Origin: Vibrio sp. BS-M-Sm-2 | GTDB lineage: Bacteria > Pseudomonadota > Gammaproteobacteria > Enterobacterales > Vibrionaceae | DNA length: 64,000 bases | Direction of reading: 5' to 3' | NCBI RefSeq assembly: GCF_041504345.1 | Contig: NZ_CP167894.1 | Location: 3,100,001-3,164,000, forward strand | Shown: piece after piece, positions 8,955 through 18,900 of the stretch | Layout of the letters: each line of letters begins with the position of its first letter | Numbering within the stretch: position 1 is the stretch's first letter | Notes under the pieces: generated by a model | What the model was told of the DNA's origin: nothing | The model's database searches: none | Seen by the model: the letters and a program-made list of their open reading frames with translations, nothing else | Program-made: the position numbers and the translations under genes

Positions 8955-9959
8955 TTAATTTAACGTTTTAACTGTACTTCGCTCAACAATTTCAGGGTGC
9001 ATTTCGAAGACGCGTTTTTCATGATCTTTATCTTTTATGCGCTCTAACAGAATTTCGAATGCATTCTTACCAACACGACGCTTAGGTTGGTGAACCGTAG
9101 TTAACGGTGGAGAGAAGTATTCAGCCAGTTCGATGTTGTCGTAACCAATCACGGAAATATCTTCAGGAATGCGAATTCCTTTCTCTTGCAGGCGGCTCAT
9201 TAGGCCTAGTGCCATTGTGTCATTAAAACAGAATACTGCGGTTGGACGATCTTCCATCTCTACGATTTGCTCTGCAGCAAGAACAGCCGTATCACACTCG
9301 AAGTTACCTTCAATGATCATATCATCATCGGCAGTAATCTTTGCTTCATTGAGTGCACGCTTGTAACCAGCGATACGCTCAACACATGCTGCTTTGTCTA
9401 AGTGGCCACTTAAACAAGCAATCTTAGAGTGACCGCGTTCAATGAGGTATTTGGTTGCTAGATAGCCACCTTCTTCAGAGTTATCGATGATCTTATCAGC
9501 TTGAGAACTCTCTGGACCCCAGTCCATTATTACTTTAGGGATGTCAGCGTGACGGTCTAACATCTCTCTAAGTTCTTCAGTTAGGTCAGAACACATCACT
9601 AAGATGCCATCTACACGTTTCTCAGCAAGCATTCGAATGTAATCACGTTGCTTCTCATAGATACCGCCCGTATTACACAGGATCAAAGTGTAACCTTGAC
9701 GGTAACAGTAGCTCTCAACACCATCGATAACTTCAGAGAAGAATAGGTTAGTTGATTGAGTAACTAGCATGCCGATAGTGCGTGTTGTATTGCACTTCAA
9801 ACTACGAGCAACTGCACTTGGCGCATAGTTAAGTTCATCTACTGCTTTGTTTACTTTTTCTTGAGTCGCTTCAGCAACAAAGCGAGTTTTGTTGATTACG
9901 TGAGAAACGGTTGTTGTTGATACGCCGGCTAAGCGAGCGACATCTTTGATAGTGGCCAT
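8955..9959 (-). CDS. purR: LacI-family purine repressor PurR
   Basis: A 334-residue HTH repressor. The N-terminal helix-turn-helix reads [21 protein letters not shown] and the hinge helix PSAVARSLK is typical of PurR. It is followed by the periplasmic-binding-like effector domain, which in PurR binds hypoxanthine or guanine as corepressor. In enterics it represses purine and pyrimidine synthesis genes. The start ATG at 9959 is preceded by AGGATAAAACC on the - strand. Its 5' leader is unusually rich in hairpins (9960-10172, described separately), including a terminator-like structure about 110 bases before the start codon. Confidence 0.93.
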   Translation of the reverse strand: MATIKDVARLAGVSTTTVSHVINKTRFVAEATQEKVNKAVDELNYAPSAVARSLKCNTTRTIGMLVTQSTNLFFSEVIDGVESYCYRQGYTLILCNTGGIYEKQRDYIRMLAEKRVDGILVMCSDLTEELREMLDRHADIPKVIMDWGPESSQADKIIDNSEEGGYLATKYLIERGHSKIACLSGHLDKAACVERIAGYKRALNEAKITADDDMIIEGNFECDTAVLAAEQIVEMEDRPTAVFCFNDTMALGLMSRLQEKGIRIPEDISVIGYDNIELAEYFSPPLTTVHQPKRRVGKNAFEILLERIKDKDHEKRVFEMHPEIVERSTVKTLN

Positions 9960-10066
9960 GGTTTTATCCTATTAGAAGCTACTTTCCCAAAGTACGGAAT
10001 GAAGTAGCCGTTAAGCTACCTAACTAAGAGCTTAAATTTGTAGGGCTCTTTGGGTACTAAAGTGCT

Positions 10067-10095
10067 AAAAAACAAAAAACCGCTATTGAGCGGCT
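10067..10095 (-). terminator. Terminator-like hairpin in the purR leader
   Basis: On the - strand, CCGCT-CAAT-AGCGG is followed by TTTTTTGTTTTTT. It lies between the torD terminator and purR, about 110 bases upstream of the purR start. torD already has its own terminator at 10202-10234, so this may act as an attenuator in a purR leader transcript or end a small RNA. The hairpin is directly visible; its role is inference. Confidence 0.7.
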
Positions 10096-10156
10096 TGTCT
10101 TAACACCGAAATGCTCTGAACTTTAATAAGCATAGCATTTCGTGAATGTTTCATAT

Positions 10157-10172
10157 TTTATCGTTTGCGGTC
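10157..10172 (-). promoter_or_regulatory. Possible PurR operator half-site upstream of purR
   Basis: On the - strand the stretch CCGCAAACGATAAAAT carries a good left half of the PUR box (consensus ACGCAAACGTTTKCNT) but a poor right half. Autoregulation of purR is known in E. coli. As a single degenerate half-site this is only suggestive. Confidence 0.3.
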
Positions 10173-10201
10173 ACAATTTTAGACTGACTAGAAATTACTC
10201 G

Positions 10202-10234
10202 CAATAAAATTCACCCAGAAATCCGGGTGAATTG
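10202..10234 (-). terminator. Intrinsic terminator of torD
   Basis: On the - strand, AATTCACCC...GGGTGAATT (9-bp stem) is followed by TTTATTG. It lies about 40 bases downstream of the torD stop. Confidence 0.8.
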
Positions 10235-10275
10235 TCACATTCTGCTGAATTTGTTTACCAAATCATCCAATAAAC

Positions 10276-10923
10276 TTATTCACCAGCGAGGTATTGAGTG
10301 TCTAATGTGCAGAATGCCAGTAGCAGAGCTGAGACTGAAGCGTAGAAACCGAATTCGTCAACGTCATGACATTTTACGTTGAACCTTGGCACCCAAGTAA
10401 GCAGTTGTTGTTCGATAAACTGCTGTTGAACGGCGAACGATTTTTCGAGTTCTTCTTCAAGATCCGTTTCATTAGAACGGATGATCAAGTTACCAAGAAA
10501 ATCGAGTTCGATAGCGATGTGGTCTGCTGGCTCTTTTAAGTCTTGGTTCACGACTAAGTTGTGCTTGGCCATGATCTCTTCCATATCTCTTGCAGGCTTA
10601 TCATTTAAAAGGCCAGTTTCGCCGATATACATGGAAGCGTAAGGAAGAGCGCCGTGTTTGTCTGTCTTTAAGAAAAGATCGCAAAAGTCTGCAGACAGTT
10701 CTAGTTGGGCATCTTCACGTGTTTGGAGACGGTTCAGTGCATCGACTAAGCGATCAATCGCAGGCTTTAGTGTTTCATTTTCGCCTAAACCAGTTAGGAA
10801 AGAACGAATCTCAACAGAGTGGTAGTGATCGAGTTCTTCTTGGGTGAGCTCTTTGGCGAATAAGCTTGATAGCCACCAGTATATTTCGGCTCTTTGCTCG
10901 TTGAATGCTTTCGTTTCTTTCAT
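10276..10923 (-). CDS. torD: TorD-family molybdoenzyme maturation chaperone
   Basis: A 215-residue cytosolic, all-helical chaperone of the TorD/DmsD/NarJ family. It binds the Tat signal peptide of trimethylamine-N-oxide reductase TorA and helps cofactor loading. The conserved segment [14 protein letters not shown] and a Glu/Asp-rich helical pattern are present. I chose the ATG at 10923, which gives [17 protein letters not shown] and has AGGA upstream; the frame extends 19 residues further without support. It is divergent from torR, as expected for a tor regulatory locus, but torA, torC, torS and torT are not in the window. Confidence 0.88.
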   Translation of the reverse strand: MKETKAFNEQRAEIYWWLSSLFAKELTQEELDHYHSVEIRSFLTGLGENETLKPAIDRLVDALNRLQTREDAQLELSADFCDLFLKTDKHGALPYASMYIGETGLLNDKPARDMEEIMAKHNLVVNQDLKEPADHIAIELDFLGNLIIRSNETDLEEELEKSFAVQQQFIEQQLLTWVPRFNVKCHDVDEFGFYASVSALLLAFCTLDTQYLAGE

Positions 10924-11179
10924 TTGATTAATCCTAATATCGTCTTTCGTAATACCTAGGGTACGAAGGCTGAATAACAAGGTTATTTGCGAAACGCAAA
11001 GTTACTCGTTAGTAGTAATGCCTATATTGAATTGCGATGGAAGATAAATAGCAAGGTTTAAGATTGTCTTGTATCAAAAAAAATCCATGTTTCTGGCTTT
11101 TATCTCGTGTACTACTAGAATTGTTACGAGTTATGAATAGAATAGTCACTGAAACTATTAAATAAGAAAAGTGGTGTAG

Positions 11180-11893
11180 ATGAGCTATCACGTATTAGTC
11201 GTAGAAGATGATGTGGTAACCCGCAGTAAACTGGTTGGATACTTCCAGAACGAAGGTTACACAGTTAGCGAAGCCGAAAGCGGCGCTCAAATGAGAGGCG
11301 TGTTAGAAGAAAACAACGTTGACCTCATTATGCTGGACATCAACTTACCAGGCGAAGATGGATTGATGCTAACTCGCGAATTACGCAGTCAATCAGACAT
11401 TGGAATTATTTTAGTTACTGGACGCACGGATAGCATCGACAAAATTGTAGGCCTTGAAATGGGCGCTGACGATTATGTTACTAAACCCTTCGAACTTCGC
11501 GAGTTATTGGTTCGAGTTAAAAACCTACTTTGGCGTATTTCTGCCGCTCGTAAAACGGCAGCAGGTGCGGCTGAAGAACCAGAAGATGAATCAGTGGTTC
11601 GTTTTGGTGAGTGGACATTTGATATCCCTCGTCGTGCGTTAAGCAAAAACGGTGAACCGGTTAAACTGACGAAAGCTGAATACGAATTATTGGTTGCACT
11701 GTCTTCTTACCCAAATCAGGTGTTAAGCCGTGAGCGTATTCTCAATATGATTAGCCACCGTGTGGATGCGCCTAATGACCGTACCATCGACGTACTAATC
11801 CGTCGTATGCGTGCAAAAATGGAGTTCGATCCTAAGAACCCACAAATTTTTGTGACGGTTCACGGTGAAGGTTACATGTTTGCTGGTGACTAA
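11180..11893 (+). CDS. torR: Two-component response regulator TorR
   Basis: A 237-residue OmpR/PhoB-type regulator. The receiver domain has the acidic pair EDD near residue 10, the phosphoacceptor Asp in MLDINLPGEDG, the Thr/Ser switch in ILVTGRTD, and Lys in YVTKPFE. A winged-helix DNA-binding domain follows (about residues 135-235, with LTKAEYELL and RTIDVLIRRMR). In E. coli TorR activates torCAD in response to TMAO through the TorS/TorT sensor. Divergence from torD supports the TorR name over other OmpR-type regulators. The cognate sensor kinase is not adjacent. Confidence 0.88.
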   Translation: MSYHVLVVEDDVVTRSKLVGYFQNEGYTVSEAESGAQMRGVLEENNVDLIMLDINLPGEDGLMLTRELRSQSDIGIILVTGRTDSIDKIVGLEMGADDYVTKPFELRELLVRVKNLLWRISAARKTAAGAAEEPEDESVVRFGEWTFDIPRRALSKNGEPVKLTKAEYELLVALSSYPNQVLSRERILNMISHRVDAPNDRTIDVLIRRMRAKMEFDPKNPQIFVTVHGEGYMFAGD

Positions 11894-11926
11894 TTCCCGT
11901 TGAGTGTATTAGGATATTTGAATGTT

Positions 11927-11963
11927 AAAAAGCCGAGGCATCTTTGATGTCTCGGCTTTTTTT
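11927..11963 (+). terminator. Intrinsic terminator of torR
   Basis: A long stem AGCCGAGGCATC / GATGTCTCGGCT with one wobble is followed by eight T. A-rich sequence on the other side may let it also stop elyC transcripts coming from the right. Confidence 0.92.
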
Positions 11964-11987
11964 TACTGAATATTTTATGCAATCTGC

Positions 11988-12842
11988 TTATTGAGACTGT
12001 GCTGCAGAAACGTCACTGCCACCTTCAACAAGGTTGGATGCTTCGGGAACAACAATAGGCTCTTCGACCGGGTCATTACTTGTATCAAGCCAATCACGCA
12101 GGCTTTGCCAAACCAACCCCATGGTTTCGTGCCAGTAACGCTCAGTCTGCTCAAGGTAGAGAGCTTTTGGCATATACTTATTCCAAGGCTCAACAATCCC
12201 TTCTTGTGCAAGGTAGTTAGTTGGTGCTGGTAGAGGTTTCATGCCGGCAGCATTGAATTCATTCAGTGCGCGAGTCATATGGCTAGCTGAAGTCACTAGC
12301 ACCATTCTTTTATTCTTAACAAACGCAGCAGCTTGGCGGGCTTCTTCCCAGGTGTCTTTTGCTGTTTCAAGCAGAATGATATCAGGTTTTGCTACGCCTA
12401 GTGCTAATGCAACTTTAGCCATCATTCTTGCGTTACTTACTTCAGTGCCTGCGCCATAGCCAGACAAAATAAGTTTTGCACCAGGGTAAAGGCGTAGAAT
12501 ACGAATCCCTTCACTTAAGCGCATCAGGCCGGTGCGACTAAGTTCTGATGTCGGTGGAATTTGGTCATCTACGACGTGACCACTTCCGAGAACCATCACG
12601 TAATCGACGGTTTCATCGACAGGTAAAAAAGCGGTGTGTTGCCTTTCCATTGGCATTAAAAGTTGACTAGAAACTGGCTGGAAAGCGATTAGGAAAATAC
12701 CACATAGGGCTGAAAGGGTGATTAGGCAACCAGTCTTCCTTTTGGTAGTAAACATCACTAGGGCTAAACCCAGAAAAGCGAGAATTAACATTGCTGGCAG
12801 TGGCATCAATAGCGAAGACACTACTTTTTTCAGCTCAAACAT
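11988..12842 (-). CDS. elyC: Envelope biogenesis factor ElyC (DUF218/YdcF fold)
   Basis: A 284-residue inner-membrane protein with two N-terminal transmembrane helices, beginning MFELKKVVSSLLMPLPAM. It then has a periplasmic DUF218 domain with VMVLGSG near residue 80, SEGIRILRLYPGAKLILSG, and SHMTRALNEF. In E. coli ElyC is needed for normal peptidoglycan and lipid-II-dependent envelope assembly at low temperature. The C-terminus carries an acidic, Ser/Ala-rich extension (about the last 35 residues) not expected in the E. coli protein. I chose the ATG at 12842 by similarity; the frame stays open to 12941. The divergent elyC / cmoM-mukFEB arrangement matches the enteric ycbC-smtA-mukFEB locus. 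Confidence 0.9.
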   Translation of the reverse strand: MFELKKVVSSLLMPLPAMLILAFLGLALVMFTTKRKTGCLITLSALCGIFLIAFQPVSSQLLMPMERQHTAFLPVDETVDYVMVLGSGHVVDDQIPPTSELSRTGLMRLSEGIRILRLYPGAKLILSGYGAGTEVSNARMMAKVALALGVAKPDIILLETAKDTWEEARQAAAFVKNKRMVLVTSASHMTRALNEFNAAGMKPLPAPTNYLAQEGIVEPWNKYMPKALYLEQTERYWHETMGLVWQSLRDWLDTSNDPVEEPIVVPEASNLVEGGSDVSAAQSQ

Positions 12843-12957
12843 ATCCGAATAGTCCGAAAAAACATCACTTAGTAGTAAAAAGAGACATCGCCTCTTTATT
12901 CCTGAAATTCCTGTGACAGAATAGCAGGCACGATAGGACATAATAACTCAAGTAGCC

Positions 12958-13743
12958 GTGACTGAAGACCGTAATTTCGACGATATTGCCCACAAATTTG
13001 CAAAAAATATTTACGGTTCTGACAAAGGAGAGATCCGTCAGATCATCGTATGGGAAGATTTAGAACAAGCTTTGAGCAAATTTGAACAATCAGCTTCGCC
13101 ACTGCATGTGCTTGATGCTGGAGGCGGACTTGCACAGATGTCGCAAAAAATTGCGTCGCTTGGGCATAACGTTTCTCTGTGTGACCTCTCTTCTGAAATG
13201 CTGAAGCTCGCAGAAGAAAGTATCAGCGAAGCGGGTTTGTTAGAGCAATATCGATTTATTCATTCACCGGTACAAAAAGTCGCAGAACATCTCGATGGAA
13301 AAGTCGATTTTGTGATGTTTCATGCCGTAATGGAATGGTTAGCCGATCCTAAAGAGGCGCTTGATTTATTGCTTGAACAAGTTAAACCGGGTGGCGTTGC
13401 CTCGATAATGTTTTACAACCACCACGGATTAGTCCTGAAAAATGTGATTTGTGGCAATATTCCTCATGTATTGAATGGGATGCCACATCGAAAACGGTTT
13501 AAGCTGCAACCACAAAAAGGCTTGAAGCCGGAAGAGGTTTACCAATGGATAGAAGACGCTGGTCTAGAAATCTGTGGTAAATCAGGCATTCGCTCTTTCA
13601 GTGACTACATAGGTAATATGGAGTACATGGGCGATTACCAATTTGAAGATGTATTGGAACTGGAAAAACAGCTATGTCGCCAAGAGCCATATCTGTCACT
13701 AGGCCGTTATATTCACGTTTGGGCTCAAAAACCTGCGCAATAA
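12958..13743 (+). CDS. cmoM: tRNA 5-carboxymethoxyuridine methyltransferase CmoM
   Basis: A SAM-dependent methyltransferase that makes the methyl ester of cmo5U34 (mcmo5U) in wobble-uridine tRNAs. The 261-residue protein starts MTEDRNFDDIAHKFAKNIYG, as in E. coli SmtA/CmoM. It has the SAM-binding motif VLDAGGGLAQMS near residue 45 and post-I acidic residue in LCDLSSEML. Translation starts at GTG 12958 with no strong ribosome-binding site. It is the first gene of the cmoM-mukF-mukE-mukB cluster, with a 125-base gap to mukF. CmoA and CmoB, which act before it, are encoded 15 kb away at 28.7-30.6 kb. Confidence 0.92.
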   Translation: MTEDRNFDDIAHKFAKNIYGSDKGEIRQIIVWEDLEQALSKFEQSASPLHVLDAGGGLAQMSQKIASLGHNVSLCDLSSEMLKLAEESISEAGLLEQYRFIHSPVQKVAEHLDGKVDFVMFHAVMEWLADPKEALDLLLEQVKPGGVASIMFYNHHGLVLKNVICGNIPHVLNGMPHRKRFKLQPQKGLKPEEVYQWIEDAGLEICGKSGIRSFSDYIGNMEYMGDYQFEDVLELEKQLCRQEPYLSLGRYIHVWAQKPAQ

Positions 13744-13818
13744 CAGCGCTGAATGTGGTAAAAGAAGCCACAACATGCGCTATGCCATCGTAAGAAGCCC
13801 GCGTCATAAAGAAATAGG

Positions 13819-13846
13819 CGTCATATCTAATACATTCGATATGACG
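13819..13846 (+). promoter_or_regulatory. Inverted repeat in the cmoM-mukF spacer
   Basis: CGTCATATC and GATATGACG form a perfect 9-bp stem with a 10-base loop. It ends 22 bases before the mukF start codon and has no T-run, so it is not a terminator. It could be an operator or an mRNA structure influencing mukF translation. Confidence 0.5.
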
Positions 13847-13868
13847 AAGAACAGTAACAGGAACCACA

Positions 13869-15206
13869 ATGAGTGAAATGACTCAAACTGCCGAAGAGCA
13901 GCCAATTGATGAGTTGGTGGGCTGGGTCAAGCAGCATGATTTTTCATTAAACTTGCCACCAGAGCGCTTAGCATTTTTGATTGCTATCGCAGTACTAAGC
14001 AATGAAAGGTTCGATGAAGAGTTGGGCGAGGGGGAACTGCACGATGCATTTACCATCGTCACTCGACTGTTTGAAGATACTGGCGAAGCGTCCGCGTTTC
14101 GTGCCAACAATGCCATCAACGAGTTAGTTAAACAAAAGTTGATTAGCCGCTTTACTAGCGAAATCACCGATGGTGCGAGTATTTATCGCTTATCACCATT
14201 GGCGATTGGTATTTCAGATTATTACTTACGCCACCGTCAGTTCTCTAAGTTGAAACTGTCTATCCAGCTTTCAATGGTTGCGGACGAGATGGCAAAAGCC
14301 ATTGAAGCAGCACAAAAAGGCGGAACTCCAGGACATTGGAGAAAGAATGTTTACGGCGTGCTCAAGTATTCTGTTGGTGAAATTTTCGATCAAATTGATC
14401 TTAACCAACGTGTTATGGATGAGCAGCAGCAAACAGTTAAGCAGCAAATTGCTGACCTTTTAAACAAAGATTGGCGAGAGGCGATTAACAACTGTGAAAC
14501 CTTGCTTTCAGAAACCTCGTCCACGCTAAAAGAGTTGCAAGACACCTTGCAAGCGGCGGGTGATGAACTGCAAACACAGATCCTCGATATTCAAGAAATT
14601 GTTTACGGTGACGATGAACTCGAGTTCGTTGGCGAAACCCTGTTCGGCTTGCAGATGAAGCTAGACCGAATCACCAGTTGGGGCCAACAAGCCATCGATT
14701 TATGGATCGGCTACGACCGCCATGTTCACAAGTTTATTCGTACCGCGATTGATATGGATAAAAACCGAGCCTTTAGCCAGCGCTTGCGTCAGTCAGTCAC
14801 TGACTACTTTGATGCACCTTGGTTATTGACTTACGCTGACGCTGAGAAGCTGACGGATCTTCGTGATGAAGCGCTTGTGCTTCGTGATGACGAAGTGATG
14901 GGACAAGCACCAATCGACGTAGAGTACGAAGAATTTGAGCAAGTGAATGACCTGCTTTCCGATCGAATTGCAGAGATGTTAAAAGCTCACAAACAGCAAG
15001 GCGCGCCAATTGATCTTGGCCTTGTGTTACGCGATTACCTCGCTGCACACCCTCGCACACACCATTTTGATTTAGCCAGAATTGTTGTCGACCAAGCCGT
15101 ACGCTTAGGTTACTCAGAGTCTGACTATCAGGCTATTCAGCCAGATTGGCAGGCAATCAACGATTTCGGTGCAAAGGTACAAGCAAATGTCATTAACAAG
15201 TACTGA
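13869..15206 (+). CDS. mukF: Chromosome partition protein MukF (kleisin)
   Basis: The kleisin subunit of the MukBEF condensin, which bridges the MukB heads and recruits MukE. The 445-residue length matches the family. The N-terminal winged-helix dimerisation domain (about 1-115, with [20 protein letters not shown]) is followed by a helical middle region (about 120-330), an acidic linker containing [14 protein letters not shown], and a C-terminal winged helix (about 370-445). ATG 13869 has AGGA six bases upstream. The stop overlaps mukE by 20 bases, indicating translational coupling within the operon. Confidence 0.97.
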   Translation: MSEMTQTAEEQPIDELVGWVKQHDFSLNLPPERLAFLIAIAVLSNERFDEELGEGELHDAFTIVTRLFEDTGEASAFRANNAINELVKQKLISRFTSEITDGASIYRLSPLAIGISDYYLRHRQFSKLKLSIQLSMVADEMAKAIEAAQKGGTPGHWRKNVYGVLKYSVGEIFDQIDLNQRVMDEQQQTVKQQIADLLNKDWREAINNCETLLSETSSTLKELQDTLQAAGDELQTQILDIQEIVYGDDELEFVGETLFGLQMKLDRITSWGQQAIDLWIGYDRHVHKFIRTAIDMDKNRAFSQRLRQSVTDYFDAPWLLTYADAEKLTDLRDEALVLRDDEVMGQAPIDVEYEEFEQVNDLLSDRIAEMLKAHKQQGAPIDLGLVLRDYLAAHPRTHHFDLARIVVDQAVRLGYSESDYQAIQPDWQAINDFGAKVQANVINKY

Positions 15207-15987
15207 TGATTACATGCCAGAGAAACTGGTAAAAGCGATAGCGAACCCACTGTTCCCTGCACTAGACAGCATGCTGCGTTCAGGTAAGCATGTTTCAACA
15301 GAAGACCTAGATAACCACGCGTTACTGTCTGATTTTGAAGTTGAGCTTCAGCATTTCTATCAACGCTACAATACTGAACTGGTAAAAGCACCGGAAGGTT
15401 TCTTCTACCTGCGTCCGCGTTCTACGTCTCTAATTGGTCGTAGTGTGTTGTCTGAGCTAGACATGTTGGTTGGCAAGGTGTTGTGTTTCTTATACCTAAG
15501 CCCAGAACGTCTGGCTCATGAAGGTATCTTCACCAACCAAGAACTGTTTGATGAATTGATGTCGTTAGCGGATGAGAAAAAACTCATGAAGCTTGCAACC
15601 AACCGTGCGTCTGGTTCTGACCTAGATAAAGAAAAGCTCTTCGAAAAAGTACGTACTTCTTTACGTCGTTTGCGCCGTATCGGCATGTTGATTGCGATTG
15701 GTGAAACCGGCAAGTTCCGTATCAGCGAAGCGGTATTCCGCTTTGGCGCTGACGTTCGTGTTGGTGACGATATGAAAGAAGCGCAATTACGTCTTATCCG
15801 TGATGGTGAAGCTGTGGTTCATACCCAAGAGCCTAACCAAGGTAGCTTGTTGAATGAAGAACAGGCGGAAGCCGTATCAGAAGTAGACGTGGACGAAAAC
15901 GGTCAACAAGACATTTTTAACGATCAAGCTGACTTTGACCTTGAGTCAAACGATGGCGAACAAACAAAAGTAGAAGGTGAAGCATGA
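15187..15987 (+). CDS. mukE: Chromosome partition protein MukE
   Basis: A MukF-binding winged-helix protein (KITE class) of MukBEF that regulates engagement of the MukB heads. At 266 residues it has the highly conserved core [16 protein letters not shown], then [17 protein letters not shown] and [17 protein letters not shown]. The C-terminal 60 residues are acidic and low-complexity. I chose ATG 15187, which has AAAGG eight bases upstream; an upstream in-frame GTG at 15169 adds six residues without support. The start lies inside mukF and the stop overlaps the mukB start by four bases (ATGA). Confidence 0.96.
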   Translation: MSLTSTDDYMPEKLVKAIANPLFPALDSMLRSGKHVSTEDLDNHALLSDFEVELQHFYQRYNTELVKAPEGFFYLRPRSTSLIGRSVLSELDMLVGKVLCFLYLSPERLAHEGIFTNQELFDELMSLADEKKLMKLATNRASGSDLDKEKLFEKVRTSLRRLRRIGMLIAIGETGKFRISEAVFRFGADVRVGDDMKEAQLRLIRDGEAVVHTQEPNQGSLLNEEQAEAVSEVDVDENGQQDIFNDQADFDLESNDGEQTKVEGEA

Positions 15988-18900
15988 TTGAAAGAGGTAA
16001 GTATCAATCATTAACCATGGTCAACTGGAACGGCTTCTTTGCGCGTACTTTTGATATTGATGGATTGGTTACAACGCTTTCTGGCGGTAACGGTGCAGGT
16101 AAGTCGACCACTATGGCGGCATTCATCACAGCGCTGATTCCTGACCAAAGCCTTCTGCATTTCCGTAACACAACGGAAGCGGGTAGCTCACAGTCATCTC
16201 GTGATAAAGGCCTTTACGGTAAGCTTCAACCTGGCGCATGTTATGCTGCACTAGATGTTGTGAACTCTCGTAATCAACGCCTATTGTTTGCAGTAAAACT
16301 GCAGCAAGTTGCCGGTCGTGACAAGAAAGTAGACATCAAACCGTTCGTAATCCAAGGCCTTCCAAGCCATGTGAAACCAACGGATGTGTTGATTCAGAAT
16401 GTTTCAGACAGCCACGCTCGCGTATGTCAGTTGAATGATGTGAAAGCGGCGGTAGCGCAATACGAAGGCGCTCATTTTAAAGCCTTCTCTTCGATTGTTG
16501 ATTACCACTCGCAAATGTTTGAATACGGTGTGGTACCTAAGAAACTGCGTAACAGCAGCGACCGCTCTAAGTTCTACCGTTTGATCGAAGCATCGCTTTA
16601 CGGCGGTATTTCTAGTGCGATTACGCGTTCTCTGCGCGATTATCTTCTACCGCAAAACGGTGGTGTGAAGAAAGCATTCCAAGACATGGAATCAGCACTG
16701 CGTGAGAACCGCATGACGCTAGAAGCGATCAAGACAACTCAGTCGGACCGTGACCTGTTCAAACACTTGATCACTGAATCGACGAACTACGTGGCAGCAG
16801 ATTACATGCGCCATGCCAACGACCGTCGTAACAAGCTTGATCAAACCATGAAGTTCCGTGGTGAACTGTTTGGTTCGCGTGAAACCTTGCATGATCAAAA
16901 CAACTTGTTGAACCGTGTTCAAGAAGAATTAGAGCTGTTGGTCGATCAAGAGTCGGCACTAGAGCAAGATTATCAAGCGGCTTCGGATCATCTTCAATTG
17001 GTTCAAACTGCACTTCGCCAGCAAGAGAAGATTGCTCGCTATAGCGAAGATCTAGAAGAGCTTAATGAGCGTCTAGAAGAGCAGATGATGGTAGTGGAAG
17101 AAGCTCAAGAGCGAGTACTTCTTGCTGAAGAGCAGGCAACCATCACTGAAGAAGAAGTGGATAGCCTGAAAACTCAGCTTGCTGATTACCAACAAGCGTT
17201 GGATGTTCAGCAGACGCGTGCACTTCAGTACCAGCAAGCGGTTCAAGCATTAGAGAAAACTAAGCAGTTGCTTGGTGATGAATCGATTACGGCAGAAAGT
17301 GCATTAACTCTTGTTTCTGAGCTAAAAGCACAAGAAGAATCAAGCACTCAAGCGCTACTGGCTACTAAGCACAAGCTAGATATGTCTTCTGCAGCTTCAG
17401 CACAGTTCGACAAAGCACTGTCTTTAGTTAAGAGCATCGTTGGTGACGTGGAGCGCAAAGAAGCGTCTAGCAGCGCTAAGCAAGCTTTAGAAAAAGGTCG
17501 TAACGCAAAACACGTTGTTGAGAACGAACAGCAGTGGCGCGCTCAGCACCGCGACATGGCTCGTGATGTGGCTCAGCAGCGTCAAGCAAAAGAGCTTGCG
17601 ACTGAATACCAAAAACAGCACAACATCTCACTGACTGATGAAGCGGTTTTCGATGAAGAACGTGAACGTCACGCTATGCAGATCGAGTCCCTTGAGTACG
17701 CTCAAGAAGAGCTGCGTGAAGCGAAGAGCGAGCAACGTCGTATACAACAAAACCACGACCAAGAGATTCAAAAACTTGAGTCAATTGCTCCTGCGTGGAT
17801 CACGGCAAACGATGCACTTGAAGCTTTAAGAGATCAAACAGACGCTGAGCTAGAAGATAGCCAAGCGGTAATGACTCAAATGCAGCAAGTACTTGAAGAT
17901 GAGAAATCTCAAGCGGTAGCAAAAGATCAGTTGGCAACGCGCCGAGCTGAACTTGAGCAAGAGATTGAGCGTTTAGCTTCGCCAGGTGGTTCTAACGATC
18001 CTCGCCTGAAAGGCCTGGCGGATACGCTGGGTGGCGTGCTGCTTTCTGAGATCTACGATGACATCACGATTGGTGATGCGCCGTACTTTAGTGCGATGTA
18101 CGGCCCAGCTCGTCACGCGATTGTGGTTTCGGATCTTGATGGTATTAAAGAGAAGCTGGTGGATCTTGATGATTGTCCAGAAGACCTTTACATCCTAGAA
18201 GGCGATGTAGACGCGTTTGATGACAGCTCGTTTAATGCCGATGAGCTTGAAGGCGCGGTGTGTGTTCAGCTGAACGATCGCCAAATGCGTTACTCTCGTT
18301 TCCCTGAGATCCCACTGTTTGGCCGTGCGGCTCGTGAACAGCGCCTAGAGAAATTGCGCGAAGAGCGTGATGTTGTGGTTGAGAACCACGCGAAAGCAGC
18401 GTTTGACTCTCAAAAACTGAATCGCTTATACCAAGCATTCAACAGCTTTGTTGCGAAGCACCTACACGTTGCGTTTAACGCAGACCCAGAACAAGCACTT
18501 ACTGCGATTCGTGATAAGCGCAATCAAATTGTTCGTTCTCTGGCTGAGCTTAACTCTAAAGAGCAGCAGCAACGTAGCCAGCTTCTACAAAGCAAGCAGG
18601 CACTTGGTGCATTAGATAAATTAGCGCCAATGGTTCGTATTCTTGAAGACGAAACATTGGCTGAGCGCTTAGCTGAATTAGAAGCACAACTAGAGCGTTT
18701 AAGTGAAGCTAAGTCTTACTTGAATAGTCATGGCAAAGCGCTTACTTCTCTAGAGCAAATCGTATCTGCACTAGATGCTGACCCAGAGCAGTTCGAAGCC
18801 TTGGAAGCCGAATATCGTCAAGCCGATTACGCACTACAAACCCTAAAAGGCAAAGTGTTCGCGCTGTCTGATTTGATTGAGCGTCGTCACTACTTTGCTT

